Shown here in pieces: positions 33,498-42,296 of a stretch of DNA of 53,685 bases. The position numbers were made by a program, and so were the translations under genes. Position 1 is the stretch's first letter. Every line of letters begins with the position of its first letter. Under the pieces are notes generated by a model, which searched no databases, was not told the origin of the DNA, and saw nothing but the letters and a program-made list of their open reading frames with translations. The stretch spans positions 1-53,685 of the forward strand of contig CBDUYN010000053.1 in assembly GCA_965371445.1 (NCBI GenBank), given 5' to 3'. Origin of the DNA: DASWIG01 sp965371445. Its GTDB lineage: Bacteria > Acidobacteriota > Thermoanaerobaculia > Multivoradales > J023.

Positions 33498-36400
33498 GCG
33501 GGACAACCCCTATGTCGGCCCGGCCGCTTTCAGCACCCGGCAGAAAGATCTCTTCTTCGGCCGTGAACGCGAGGCCAAGAAGCTCCTGTCGCTCATCAGC
33601 TCCACCAACGTGGCGCTGTTTTACGCCCCTTCGGGAGCGGGAAAGTCCTCGCTGCTCAACGCCCGGCTGATTCCAGCCCTCCAAGAAAAAAAAGTCGACG
33701 TCCTGCCGGTAGCACGCGTCGGTGGCGAGGCACCCCAGGGCCTTGATCCGCGCAACGTCTACGTCTTCAACGCACTCTCCTATCTTTCTCAAGAGGACAA
33801 AGATCCCCACCGGCTGGAACGCTTACAAAATACGTCTTTTCTGGAATACTTCACGAACGGCGAGAAGCGTCCTCGGGTGATGATCCTCGACCAATTCGAG
33901 GAGATTGTCACCGCCCACCCCGAGCACCGGGAGCAACGCGAGGAATTCTTCCAGGATATTCGGGCGACGTTGGAGACGGTTCCTCTGCTTTCGGTGGTGT
34001 TTTCGATGCGGGAGGATCACATCGCCGCCCTCGATCGTTACGCGCCGCTACTACCCGACCGACTACGTGGCCGATTTCAAATGGAACGCCTGCGCCACGA
34101 GGCCGCCGTCACGGCGGTCCGCCGCCCAGCCGAGGCCGCAGGACGACCGTTCGCAACCGGCGTCAGTGAGCAGTTGATCGAGAACCTGAGTCAGGAGAGA
34201 ATCGGCGGGCGAGACAAGACCACAAAGGGCGAGTTCGTCGAGCCGGTACAGCTCCAGGTCGTTTGCTTTCAGCTCTGGGAAGACCTGAAAAAGAGCCCGG
34301 GGGCGGAGATTACGGAGGAAGACCTTCAGAACTTCGGTGACGTGGACCGGACTCTGGTCATCTTCTACGAAGAAGCTCTCTCCGACGTAGTACAGGCGAC
34401 CGGAGTGAGCGAGGTGCAGATTCGTCGCTGGTTCGGGGAGACTCTCATCAATCCTTCCCGACTACGAAGCCAGGTCAGCCAGACCGCGGAAGATGCCGGA
34501 GGCCTGCCCAACGAGGCGGTGCGTCAGCTCGAGAACAAGCATCTGATCCGCGCCGAGAACATACGCGGCGGAACATGGTTCGAGCTGATACATGATCGAT
34601 TCATCAATCCCGTTCTGGTATCGAACGAGAGGTGGTTGCCAGAGCAGCAGATACCCTTGTTAGTTGACGCCGAGGCGTGGAAGTACGCAGGCGGCGACGC
34701 CAGCTTCCTATATCAGGGCCAGCAATTGGCGGAGGGGATTGAGTGGGCGAGGGCCAACCGAGGCGCCATCGGCGAGCTGGCGCGCAAATTTCTGGAAGAC
34801 TCCGGCAAGGCAGAAGGTCAGCGCGCGACGCAACAAGCCCGGTCCGTCAGGAAACTGTGGTCCTTGGCTGGCGGACTGGCGATCGCCCTGATCATAGTAT
34901 TACTTCTTTTTATGGTGAACCTTGAGCAGATGGCCGAAAACAAACGAGAGCGTCGACTCTCCGAGTCGCAGGCGTTGGCCATAGCAGCTCTCAACGCTTT
35001 GCCGACGTATCCGCGGAGAAGCCTCAACCTCTCACTGCAGGCAGCCCTCAAGACGCACTCCCCGGACGGTGAAGTCGCACCCGTGGTCGAGGTGGCTCTA
35101 CATCGGTCTCTCCACGCTTCCCGAGCGAGGCCCATCTCCTCTCGCCAGGTCGGTGAGATCTGGGCTTTCGCCCTCAGCACCGACGGGCAGCGTTTAGCCA
35201 CCACAGACGGCGACGGAAACGTGACGATCGGCGACACCGACTCTGGCGCGACCCTGCTCAGCTTTTCCGTCCCCTCGCCGGTCTGGGCCCTCGCCTTCAG
35301 TCCGGATGCCGCCCACCTGGCAACGCTCGTCGAAGCCGGCAACGTCGGGATCTGGGACGTCCGCTCGCCGCCGCAGGAACCGCTCTCCGAAATCCAGGGC
35401 CGCTTCACGGCGATCACCTTCAGTCCTGACGGCAAGCACCTCGTCATCGCCCGGGAGGATACTGACGTCGAGATCCGCAACGGCCTCTCCGGCGCTTTGG
35501 AGCGCACTCTTTTTAGTCCGACCGAAGCGGTCTACGCCCTCGCCTATAGTCCTGACGGCACGTTCCTGGCCACGGTCGGCGAGGAAGAGACAAATATCTG
35601 GAAGGTCAGCTCCGGTAAGATCTACCGCACCTTTTCCGGCTACGTGATCGACGCCGTCTTCAGCCCGGACGGAAGGTTCTTGACCACCGTCACAGAGAAC
35701 GGCACGAAAGTCTGGAACATCGACGCCACACGAGGCGTCGTCACACTGCACGACGACTCAGGTTGGAGGCAAGCCGTCTTCAGCCGGGACGGCAGATGTC
35801 TCGCGACACTTGACCAGGACATGCTCCGAATGTGGGAGCTTTTTCCGGATCCCGCGGTCATTCTCACCGGGCATGCGGCAGCGATAGCCGCTGCCATCTT
35901 CAGCCCGGACGGAGAATATCTTGCTTCGGTCAGCACGAATGGAAACGTTAAGCTCTGGGACGTCGATTCCGGCCGCGAGGAGTCCGATCTTACCGACCGC
36001 TTGGGCTCGGTTGGATGCCTCGCCTTCAGTCCGAACGGCAAACTCCTGGCCGTTGCCCCGCTTACCGGCGAAGCCACTTGGGAAGTTTCTATACGGCACA
36101 CCGCTTCCTGGGAAGAGGTGCTCCATATCCCCGCTCACGACGACAAAATTCAAGATCTCGCTTTCAGTCCTGACAGCAAGCTCCTGGCCACTGCCAGCGA
36201 CGACGGTGCGACCAAGGTCTGGGACACCCATTCCGGTAGACAGCGGTTCTCGATGCCTAACCGCCGGGCTCCGGTCCACGCCGTGACCTTCAGTCCTGAC
36301 GGAAGGTATCTGGCCACCGCCGGCATGGACACTAAAACGGAGGTGTGGGATGCCCGGACCGGCGCGCTGGTCTGCGAGCTCAAGTATGAGCAAGCGGTCC

Positions 36401-36798
36401 ACGATCTGGCTTTTAGCCCGAGCGGGGAGTCTCTCGCCACCGCCAGCGCTGACCGCACAGCCAGGGTGTGGGACGCCCGGACCGGGGCAGAGTCGTTGGT
36501 CCTACGTGGTCACACCGGCAAGGTCCGAAGCGTGGCCTTCAGCAGGGACGGAAATCGTCTGGCTACCGGCGGCGGCGACAGAACGGTGAGAATGTGGGAT
36601 ACCCATTCCGGTCAGGAGTTGTTCAAGCTTCCCGGCAGCACCCGTGCCGTGAGCGCTCTCGCCTTCAGCCCGGACGGCAGGCGTCTGGCCGTCGCCAGCG
36701 AGTCGAAATCGATACGGTTGGAACTTCTGGCTGTCGAAGACCTGATCCATCTGGCGCAAGAACGTATAGGTAGCCCGGACCAGCGGAGATCACCATGA
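33484..36798 (+). CDS. Membrane-anchored STAND (nSTAND1-type) NTPase with WD40 repeats
   Basis: 1104 aa. It opens NPYVGPAAFSTRQKDLFFGR, typical of nSTAND NTPases. Walker A APSGAGKSS lies at 48-56, and Walker B RVMILDQFEE at 131-140. Winged-helix-like helices follow (~290-380). A single membrane helix (458-480, GGLAIALIIVLLLFMVNL) separates this from a C-terminal propeller of about 12-14 WD40 units, each with the cue FSPDG..LAT and VWD (560-1090). By topology the ATPase is cytoplasmic and the propeller periplasmic, so this looks like a transmembrane sensor-switch. It lies between the CHAT-SIR2 effector and genes for envelope proteins, all in one operon. Confidence 0.9.
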   Translation: MATSERDNPYVGPAAFSTRQKDLFFGREREAKKLLSLISSTNVALFYAPSGAGKSSLLNARLIPALQEKKVDVLPVARVGGEAPQGLDPRNVYVFNALSYLSQEDKDPHRLERLQNTSFLEYFTNGEKRPRVMILDQFEEIVTAHPEHREQREEFFQDIRATLETVPLLSVVFSMREDHIAALDRYAPLLPDRLRGRFQMERLRHEAAVTAVRRPAEAAGRPFATGVSEQLIENLSQERIGGRDKTTKGEFVEPVQLQVVCFQLWEDLKKSPGAEITEEDLQNFGDVDRTLVIFYEEALSDVVQATGVSEVQIRRWFGETLINPSRLRSQVSQTAEDAGGLPNEAVRQLENKHLIRAENIRGGTWFELIHDRFINPVLVSNERWLPEQQIPLLVDAEAWKYAGGDASFLYQGQQLAEGIEWARANRGAIGELARKFLEDSGKAEGQRATQQARSVRKLWSLAGGLAIALIIVLLLFMVNLEQMAENKRERRLSESQALAIAALNALPTYPRRSLNLSLQAALKTHSPDGEVAPVVEVALHRSLHASRARPISSRQVGEIWAFALSTDGQRLATTDGDGNVTIGDTDSGATLLSFSVPSPVWALAFSPDAAHLATLVEAGNVGIWDVRSPPQEPLSEIQGRFTAITFSPDGKHLVIAREDTDVEIRNGLSGALERTLFSPTEAVYALAYSPDGTFLATVGEEETNIWKVSSGKIYRTFSGYVIDAVFSPDGRFLTTVTENGTKVWNIDATRGVVTLHDDSGWRQAVFSRDGRCLATLDQDMLRMWELFPDPAVILTGHAAAIAAAIFSPDGEYLASVSTNGNVKLWDVDSGREESDLTDRLGSVGCLAFSPNGKLLAVAPLTGEATWEVSIRHTASWEEVLHIPAHDDKIQDLAFSPDSKLLATASDDGATKVWDTHSGRQRFSMPNRRAPVHAVTFSPDGRYLATAGMDTKTEVWDARTGALVCELKYEQAVHDLAFSPSGESLATASADRTARVWDARTGAESLVLRGHTGKVRSVAFSRDGNRLATGGGDRTVRMWDTHSGQELFKLPGSTRAVSALAFSPDGRRLAVASESKSIRLELLAVEDLIHLAQERIGSPDQRRSP

Positions 36799-37241
36799 GC
36801 ACGAGAATTCGACCGCGTAGACCCCTCCTCATCATAGCGCTCGCCGTATTTTTTGCGCCGCTTCTTTGTGCCGCGAAACAAAAACCCGAGGAGTTCAAAG
36901 AGGGGTTCAAGGCTCTCGACCGCGAGCACTGGAAAGAAGCGGTCACCTTCCTGCAGCTGGCGCTTGAAGAGTCACCTGAGGCCGACGGCCAACGCACCAG
37001 GATCTACGGCGGCCGTTTCGAACGCTACTATCCCTACTACTACCTGGGCAAAGCCCTGTACAACTTGGGCTGCTACGAGGCAGCGCTGGAGAAGTTCGAG
37101 AAGTCGCTCCAAGAGGGAGCGATCGAGGGAAAGGAGCACGACCAGCTCCTCACGTTCAAAGACGAGTGCGAGGAGAAGTTGCGCGAGGACCCCGGAGGGT
37201 CCGAGTCAGACCCTTGTTCACTCGACACTTCAGAAGGGTAA
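36795..37241 (+). CDS. Exported small TPR protein
   Basis: 148 aa, overlapping the STAND gene by 4 nt (ATGA). A signal peptide (LLIIALAVFFAPLLCAA) is followed by TPR helices EEFKEGFKALDREHWKEAV, YYLGKALYNLGCYEAALEKF and a charged acidic tail. The Cys in the signal could be a weak lipobox (LLCA). It is probably a periplasmic adaptor, perhaps bridging the WD40 propeller and the outer-membrane barrel (inference from operon order). Confidence 0.75.
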   Translation: MSTRIRPRRPLLIIALAVFFAPLLCAAKQKPEEFKEGFKALDREHWKEAVTFLQLALEESPEADGQRTRIYGGRFERYYPYYYLGKALYNLGCYEAALEKFEKSLQEGAIEGKEHDQLLTFKDECEEKLREDPGGSESDPCSLDTSEG

Positions 37242-37252
37242 GGAGTCGTTCG

Positions 37253-38557
37253 ATGACGAATCATCCTACAGAGAAACTCTGGGTAACGTGTTGCGTTCTT
37301 TTCTTCGTCGGAGCCGTGACGTTGGCTCAGACCAACGCTGAAACCAATGCGGGAATTCAGTTCAATTTCTCGGTACCTGGTGCCAAAAGTCTGGCTCTCG
37401 GCGGCGCTTTCCTGGGCCTCGCAGACGACGCCACCACCGCCTATGCGAATCCCGCCGGTCTCACGATCATGAGCCGACCTGAGATCTCGGTGGAAGTCCG
37501 TTACTGGAACTACACGCACGTGTACACCGATCGCGGCAGGCTTGAAGGGCAGCCCTCCAACGAGGGCGTTGACAACATCAGAGGGCTACGGCACGGCGAG
37601 GATCAGGACGGGGTCACGGGAGCTTCCTTTCTTTCTTGGGTCTATCCCCGTCAACGTTGGGCGATCGCTTTCTATCGCCACGAGCTGGTGAACTTCGAAG
37701 CGAATTTCCGGGCACAGGGAGCATTTCTCGACGAAGAATTCCGTTTCCGCCTCGCTCCGAGTCAAACGGTGGTGGATCTCAATATCGTGAACTACGGTTT
37801 ATCGGCAGCCTACAGCTTTGGTGAAGAGATAAGAGTCGGTGCTAGCCTGTCGTATTATGACTTCTCGATAGATTCCATCACTGACCGTTTCCGTTTACCC
37901 AGCCTGAACTCACCGCCTGTGTATTCGAGTGACCAAAGGCGCAGCTCTCAAATCCAACGAGGAGACGACACCGACTGGGGTATCACCGCTGGATTTCTCT
38001 GGGAAATCGATAAAAAGTGGAGTGTTGGTGGACTGTTCCGAGCCGGATCGAGATTCAAATTCGATGCACGGGTGGAAAAAGCCACGGGGGCTCTTCAGGC
38101 AGGCCAGGAGGCGGAGTTTCGTGTACCCGACGTGTATGGCCTGGGTATTGCCTACAGACCGACTGAGACCATTACGATCATGATCGACTACAACCACGTT
38201 AAATACTCGCAGCTCGCTACAGATTTGATCAACATTTTTGGCCCCGAGGTCGCCGAGCCCGAATTGGACAGATTTACGGCGGATGACGCCGACGAGCTTC
38301 ACCTGGGTTTTGAATATTTTTTCTTGCAATCCAGGATCCCCATCGCCATCCGGCTCGGCTCGTGGTACGATCCAGATCACAAGATTCGATTCGAAGGGGA
38401 GTCGCCGGATTTCCGAGCACTTTTTCAACCTGGCGACGACCAGATTCACTATTCCGCGGGTTTCGGAATTTCAACAAGAAGACTTCAAATTGACGTGGCT
38501 TTTGACGGTGCAGAGAACGTCCAGACCTTCTCCTTTTCCACCGTGATTCGATTTTGA
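37253..38557 (+). CDS. OmpP1/FadL-type outer-membrane beta-barrel
   Basis: 434 aa from ATG 37253 (AAGGAGT ribosome site, 11 nt after the TPR gene). After a signal peptide (VTCCVLFFVGAVTLAQ) comes the FadL-family N-terminal hatch signature PGAKSLALGGAFLGLADDATTA and YANPAGL. Alternating amphipathic strands follow, with a final aromatic strand VQTFSFSTVIRF. FadL barrels transport hydrophobic compounds across the outer membrane. Codon use and base content are visibly less GC-rich than in the flanking GTPase or TRAP genes. Placement in a CHAT-SIR2/STAND operon is unusual. Confidence 0.88.
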   Translation: MTNHPTEKLWVTCCVLFFVGAVTLAQTNAETNAGIQFNFSVPGAKSLALGGAFLGLADDATTAYANPAGLTIMSRPEISVEVRYWNYTHVYTDRGRLEGQPSNEGVDNIRGLRHGEDQDGVTGASFLSWVYPRQRWAIAFYRHELVNFEANFRAQGAFLDEEFRFRLAPSQTVVDLNIVNYGLSAAYSFGEEIRVGASLSYYDFSIDSITDRFRLPSLNSPPVYSSDQRRSSQIQRGDDTDWGITAGFLWEIDKKWSVGGLFRAGSRFKFDARVEKATGALQAGQEAEFRVPDVYGLGIAYRPTETITIMIDYNHVKYSQLATDLINIFGPEVAEPELDRFTADDADELHLGFEYFFLQSRIPIAIRLGSWYDPDHKIRFEGESPDFRALFQPGDDQIHYSAGFGISTRRLQIDVAFDGAENVQTFSFSTVIRF

Positions 38558-38597
38558 ATCGAGCCCACCAGTGAACTGACAACAGGAGTCATCTGCC

Positions 38598-40994
38598 ATG
38601 GCACATCGAACTTTCCTCGTCACAATTTTGTTGGACGTCGTCATTTTGGGGATCGGCCTTACGCCGCAAGAGGCGAAGGCCGGGTTTGATGCCGACTTCT
38701 CGTTTTCGCCAACCAGTCCGCTGGTGACTGAGGTGATATCCTTCACGGATCAATCACTGGGCAGCCCGGAGACCTGGTGTTGGGTCTTCGGAGATGAGGC
38801 GAGCGGTTTTTCCGGCTGCACGTCTAGTGCTCAGAACCCATCCCACACCTACACTGCGGCGGGTTCATACGTAACTACCCTGGAAGTGTCTCGTACTGTT
38901 GGACCGTCCATTGAATTCAGTGAAAAAAGCAAGACTGTAACCGTTAGCGATGCCAAGATCACCATCGCCATTCATTCGGATCCCCACGACCTTCAGGAAT
39001 TCATCTTCACTGGCTCGTTGGGGTCCTTCACGCTCGTCGATTTTGAGGGTTCCTCGTCCTCGTCCTACAGCAAGTCGTTCCTGCTGAGCTCGGGCAGCTA
39101 CACGGTGACTGAGAGCGCCGTGGTGGGTTGGGATCTGACTTCCCTCGACTGCTTCGATCCGGACGGCGGATCCACCATCGACCTGGATAAGAGGAAGGCG
39201 ACAATCGATGTTGATCCGGGAGAGACGTTCACCTGTGAGTTCGTGAACACTCAGCAGGGATCGATCACCATTATCAAGGACGCGGTCCCCAACCATGCCC
39301 AGGATTTCATCTTCACTAGCAGCGGGGGGTCCTTCACGCTCGACGACGACCCGACCGACGGCACCTTCCCTAACAGCATTTTGTTCGAGGGGGTGATGCC
39401 GGGCAGCTATCCGAAGACTGAGACCGCCGTGGCGGGCTGGACTCTGACCGCCATCAACTGCGTCGATCCGGACGGCGGAACCACCGTCAACCTGGGTACG
39501 GCGACGGCCTTTTTCGATGTCGATGCCGGGGAGGCGGTCAGTTGTACGTTCGTTAACACCCAGTCATCCCCAACGACGTGCGTCCCCCCCCTGACGGGTA
39601 GGGTCGCCTGGTGGCCCTTCGACGCATCCTCCGGGGCCCTCGCCACCGACATCACCCGTGCCCATGCCGGAGGGTATGTCAACGACCCCACTCCCACGGA
39701 CGGCAAGGTCGGCTTCGCGTTGCGCTTCGACGGCATCGACGACTACGTCGAAGTTGCGGACGATCCTGCTTTGAACTTCGGCCATTCCGATGATTTCTCC
39801 CTCACCTTTTGGATCAAGGCTGAAAGCAATCCCGATAGACCTACAATGGTCTTGATCGACAAGCGCGCATCAACGACCGAGACCAGAGGGTACCAGCTGT
39901 TCTTGTCGAACGGCTTACCTGTTCTTCTGCTCGACGACGGCAACACCAGCCAGGAACACGAAGCTTCTGCCAACGCCTTCGTGGCCGACGGCGACTGGCA
40001 CTTCATGGCGGTTACGCTCGAGCGTACAGTGCCGGGCGGCGGCCGCTGGTACGTCGATGGCGTCGAGGCCGGGAGGTTCGATCCTACTCCTGGTTCCCTG
40101 AAGAGCCCGGCCCCTTTGCGGATCGGCGGACCCTCCCCTCCCGTCGATTCCGGCGGGCATTTCTCCGGGAGAATCGATGAGCTTGAGATCTACAACCGCG
40201 GCCTCTCAGCCGACGAGATCCGCAGCGTCTTTGAAGCCCGACGCTCTCAGAGCTCGACGAACCTCTGCCTCAACGACAGCCGCTTCAAGGTCGAGGTCTC
40301 GTGGACAGACTCCAAAGGCAACACCGGAATCGGTCAGGCGGTGTCTCTGACCAGCGACACCGGTTACTTCTGGTTCTTTGACGACGCCAACGTCGAGCTC
40401 GTCGTCAAGGTGCTCGACGGCCGGGCGATCAACGGCTATTGGTGGGTCTTCTACGGCGCGCTCTCGAACGTCGCGTACACCCTCACGGTCACCGACACCC
40501 AGACCGGCGAGAAGAAGATGTACGAAAATACACTCGGACTCTTCGCCAGTCAAGGCGACACCCTCGCGTTTGCCGAGGCTTCCGGTGTGCTCGCCCCGGT
40601 GGAGGAGTCCCCCCAGGGGAGCCTCTTCCCGGCAGAGCGCCTTCTCGCGAGTCCGAAGGGAAAGGAGACGAGCCTCCTGCTCAACGGTGAACGCTTCAAG
40701 GTCGAGGTCTCGTGGACCGACTTCAAGGGGGATACCGGAGTCGGCCAAGCGGTGCCCCTGACCAGTGACACCGGCTACTTCTGGTTCTTCAACGACCGAA
40801 ACGTCGAGCTTGTCGTCAAGGTGCTCGACGGCCGGAGGATCAACGGCCACTGGTGGGTCTTCTACGGCGCGCTGTCGAACGTCGAGTACACCCTCACGGT
40901 CACCGACACCGAAACCGGCAAGACGAAGCCGTACTTCAATCCGCTCGGCGTCTTCGCCAGCAACGGAGACACCCAGGCGTTTCCGGGAGATTGA
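38598..40994 (+). CDS. Secreted PKD - SpaA-like - LamG protein with duplicated C-terminal modules
   Basis: 798 aa. A signal peptide is followed by a PKD domain (~30-115, FSFSPTSPLVTEVISFTD, SHTYTAAGSYVTTLEV). Two prealbumin-like repeats (~118-320, PGETFTCEFVNT and AGEAVSCTFVNT) come next, then a LamG/concanavalin-like domain (~330-550, RVAWWPFDASSG, DDYVEVADDPALNFG, ADGDWHFMAVT). Two ~100-residue tandem modules end the protein (SRFKVEVSWTD...TGYFWFF...ELVVKVLDGR...WWVFYGALSNV...GDT.AF), nearly identical over long stretches at DNA level (40259 and 40680). It is a surface or extracellular binding protein and the last gene of the CHAT-SIR2/STAND operon (40-nt gap). Confidence 0.85.
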   Translation: MAHRTFLVTILLDVVILGIGLTPQEAKAGFDADFSFSPTSPLVTEVISFTDQSLGSPETWCWVFGDEASGFSGCTSSAQNPSHTYTAAGSYVTTLEVSRTVGPSIEFSEKSKTVTVSDAKITIAIHSDPHDLQEFIFTGSLGSFTLVDFEGSSSSSYSKSFLLSSGSYTVTESAVVGWDLTSLDCFDPDGGSTIDLDKRKATIDVDPGETFTCEFVNTQQGSITIIKDAVPNHAQDFIFTSSGGSFTLDDDPTDGTFPNSILFEGVMPGSYPKTETAVAGWTLTAINCVDPDGGTTVNLGTATAFFDVDAGEAVSCTFVNTQSSPTTCVPPLTGRVAWWPFDASSGALATDITRAHAGGYVNDPTPTDGKVGFALRFDGIDDYVEVADDPALNFGHSDDFSLTFWIKAESNPDRPTMVLIDKRASTTETRGYQLFLSNGLPVLLLDDGNTSQEHEASANAFVADGDWHFMAVTLERTVPGGGRWYVDGVEAGRFDPTPGSLKSPAPLRIGGPSPPVDSGGHFSGRIDELEIYNRGLSADEIRSVFEARRSQSSTNLCLNDSRFKVEVSWTDSKGNTGIGQAVSLTSDTGYFWFFDDANVELVVKVLDGRAINGYWWVFYGALSNVAYTLTVTDTQTGEKKMYENTLGLFASQGDTLAFAEASGVLAPVEESPQGSLFPAERLLASPKGKETSLLLNGERFKVEVSWTDFKGDTGVGQAVPLTSDTGYFWFFNDRNVELVVKVLDGRRINGHWWVFYGALSNVEYTLTVTDTETGKTKPYFNPLGVFASNGDTQAFPGD

Positions 40995-40999
40995 AGGTA

Positions 41000-41087
41000 A
41001 GTATTCGGCGAGGGTGTCCCCCAACTCCGGGGGTCGGGATGGAAACCGTGGGCTGTAGGGGGCGCTGGAACGCCTTCCCCGAATACT
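41000..41087. repeat. Palindromic element (88 bp) with 20-bp imperfect terminal inverted repeats
   Basis: The left arm (41000-41019) begins AGTATTCGGCGAGGG. The reverse complement of the right arm (41068-41087) begins AGTATTCGGGGAAGG. 16 of 20 positions agree, the four differences falling at every third base. It starts 5 nt after the stop codon of the PKD/LamG gene and abuts a decapitated peptidase gene, like a small inserted element or its scar. Confidence 0.5.
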
Positions 41088-41436
41088 GAAGAGGCCCGGG
41101 GCTCCCGCCCTGGCGGACCGTCCCGGGGACGCCACCTGGATCCTCCGGCAGCTGATGGACCAGGGGGTGAGCCGCGTCCTCTATGCGTCGCTGCGTGACG
41201 AACGCGCCCTGGAAGCCCTGGCGGCCGATCCCGACGAGCACGACGTCTTCGTCGTCAAGTCCAGGGTCCACTTCCGGCGCAGCTTCGACGAGACGGGATA
41301 CGCCTGGACGATCCTGGTGGTCGACGCCCCAGGCCCCTGGGTAGGGACGACGCGGCTCGACGCCCTCGACTACCAGCACGCCCCTATCGACCGGCTCTAC
41401 CCCTTTGCCAAGGCGCCGGCGGCGCAGAAGCCCTGA
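41059..41436 (+). pseudogene. C-terminal remnant of an M81/MlrC-type metallopeptidase
   Basis: Open from 41059 to 41436. ADRPGDATWILRQLMDQGVS corresponds to the DNPGGGxxGDSTxLLRxLL segment of MlrC C-termini. It is followed by VFVVKSRVHFRRSF and ILVVDAPGP...LDALDYQHAPIDRLYP, the family's terminal motif (KSxxHFRxxF, DAPG, RPIYPLD-like). The N-terminal metal-binding domain and the usual glycine-rich run are missing, so the gene is truncated and internally deleted. MlrC family enzymes degrade cyclic or linear peptides. Confidence 0.65.
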
Positions 41437-41462
41437 GCTTGACCACCCGTGGCGCGGTCTTC

Positions 41463-41830
41463 TCAGAAAAAGATGCGGCTCGCGCCCGGACGCCGTCCCG
41501 GCCGCCCCGAGCGGTCGAGACGCGGGATTTCGGCCAGCGCGGGGACCGGCTCGAGGCGACGCACCGCGCCGGTCTCGGTACGCACCCCCGAGCTCTCGAG
41601 GACGACCCGGCTCTCGGCGTCGACGGCGAAGCGCCGGCCGTCGGAGAAGACCAGCGTGACCCCGGACGCGGACGACGTCGTGATCGCCGTTCCGGCGCCG
41701 AGACGGTCGTGAAGCTCCAGGGGTTCGGGGCGCCGCGTCCCGGGACGCTCGCAAGACGCCTCGCCGTCGATTCGGAGCACGAGGGCCACGCTCGGCCCTC
41801 GTCCCCTCGGACGCGCCGCGCGTGCTCCCG
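41463..41830 (-). pseudogene. FecR-like domain remnant
   Basis: The minus-strand frame reads VALVLRIDGEASCERPG, then LELHDRLGAGTAITTSSASG, VTLVFSDGRRFAV, then a Pro-rich tail. The order Gly-Glu-x..., LxxGTxITTxxxSxVxLxFxDGxxFxV is that of a FecR-type sandwich domain, found in sigma-factor regulators and in stand-alone genes beside sigma/CHAT operons. No start or N-terminal part is intact; the 5' part belongs to a different frame. It is probably a decayed gene of the same kind as those in the sigma/CHAT cluster. Confidence 0.4.
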
Positions 41831-41838
41831 GACCGCCT

Positions 41839-42138
41839 CTATCCAGGGTACCGCGGTCGAAGAACGGCAGCAGCGTCTCGTGGTCGGCGGCGACCGTCCG
41901 CAGCCAGACGGCAAGAAGACCCGGATCGGTGGTCTTCGACGGCAACGTCGGAGTCGTCGTCTCGGAGATCGCCGGCGGCGGGGGCCGGCTCGAAGGGCCG
42001 ACCTTCATCGATGTGGCGCTTGGCGTCCTCAATGTCTTTCAGGAGACGGAACTTCAGAGCCGGATCGACGGCTGTGGCCAGCTCGCCTTCCAGGAAGTCG
42101 AGCTTCTCCTTCCAGGTCTTGAGGCTCTTGGTCGACAT
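41839..42138 (-). pseudogene. Fragment with effector-associated (death-like) helical domain
   Basis: ATG at 42138 opens MSTKSLKTWKEKLDFLEGEL, then ATAVDPALKFRLLKDIEDAKRHID. This matches the pattern KLxFLxxELAxAxDPAxKFxLxKxIEEAKxxI of short effector-associated domains fused to or encoded beside CHAT, NACHT and SIR2 conflict proteins. After ~55 residues the frame loses sense. A neighbouring frame continues with LLAVWLRTVAADHETLLPFF, which resembles the segment following such domains, so a frameshift near 41930 is likely. It is a broken adaptor of a conflict system. Confidence 0.5.
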
Positions 42139-42245
42139 CGGTCAAGTCTAGATCATGCCTGCCAGAATTGACCCTCCAAGGACGCCAAGCTCCTTGTCTG
42201 GGTGGCAAGCTTCTCTAATCCGCTACGCGGAAGGACAGACATGGG

Positions 42246-42287
42246 AACCCAAAAAAGCGGCATTGAGGCGGTAAAACCGCTTTTGGG
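42246..42287. repeat. A+T-containing hairpin
   Basis: ACCCAAAAAAGCGG pairs with CCGCTTTTGGGT apart from a 2-A bulge. An alternative inner stem GCGG-TAAAA-CCGC is possible. No gene lies from 42139 to 42634, and this hairpin and the next repeat fill most of that gap. Confidence 0.5.
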
Positions 42288-42296
42288 TACGAAGGG

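Noticed and set aside
41000..41087. Integron attC site
   Set aside because: The inverted-repeat ends lack the RYYYAAC/GTTRRRY cores, and no integrase is seen.
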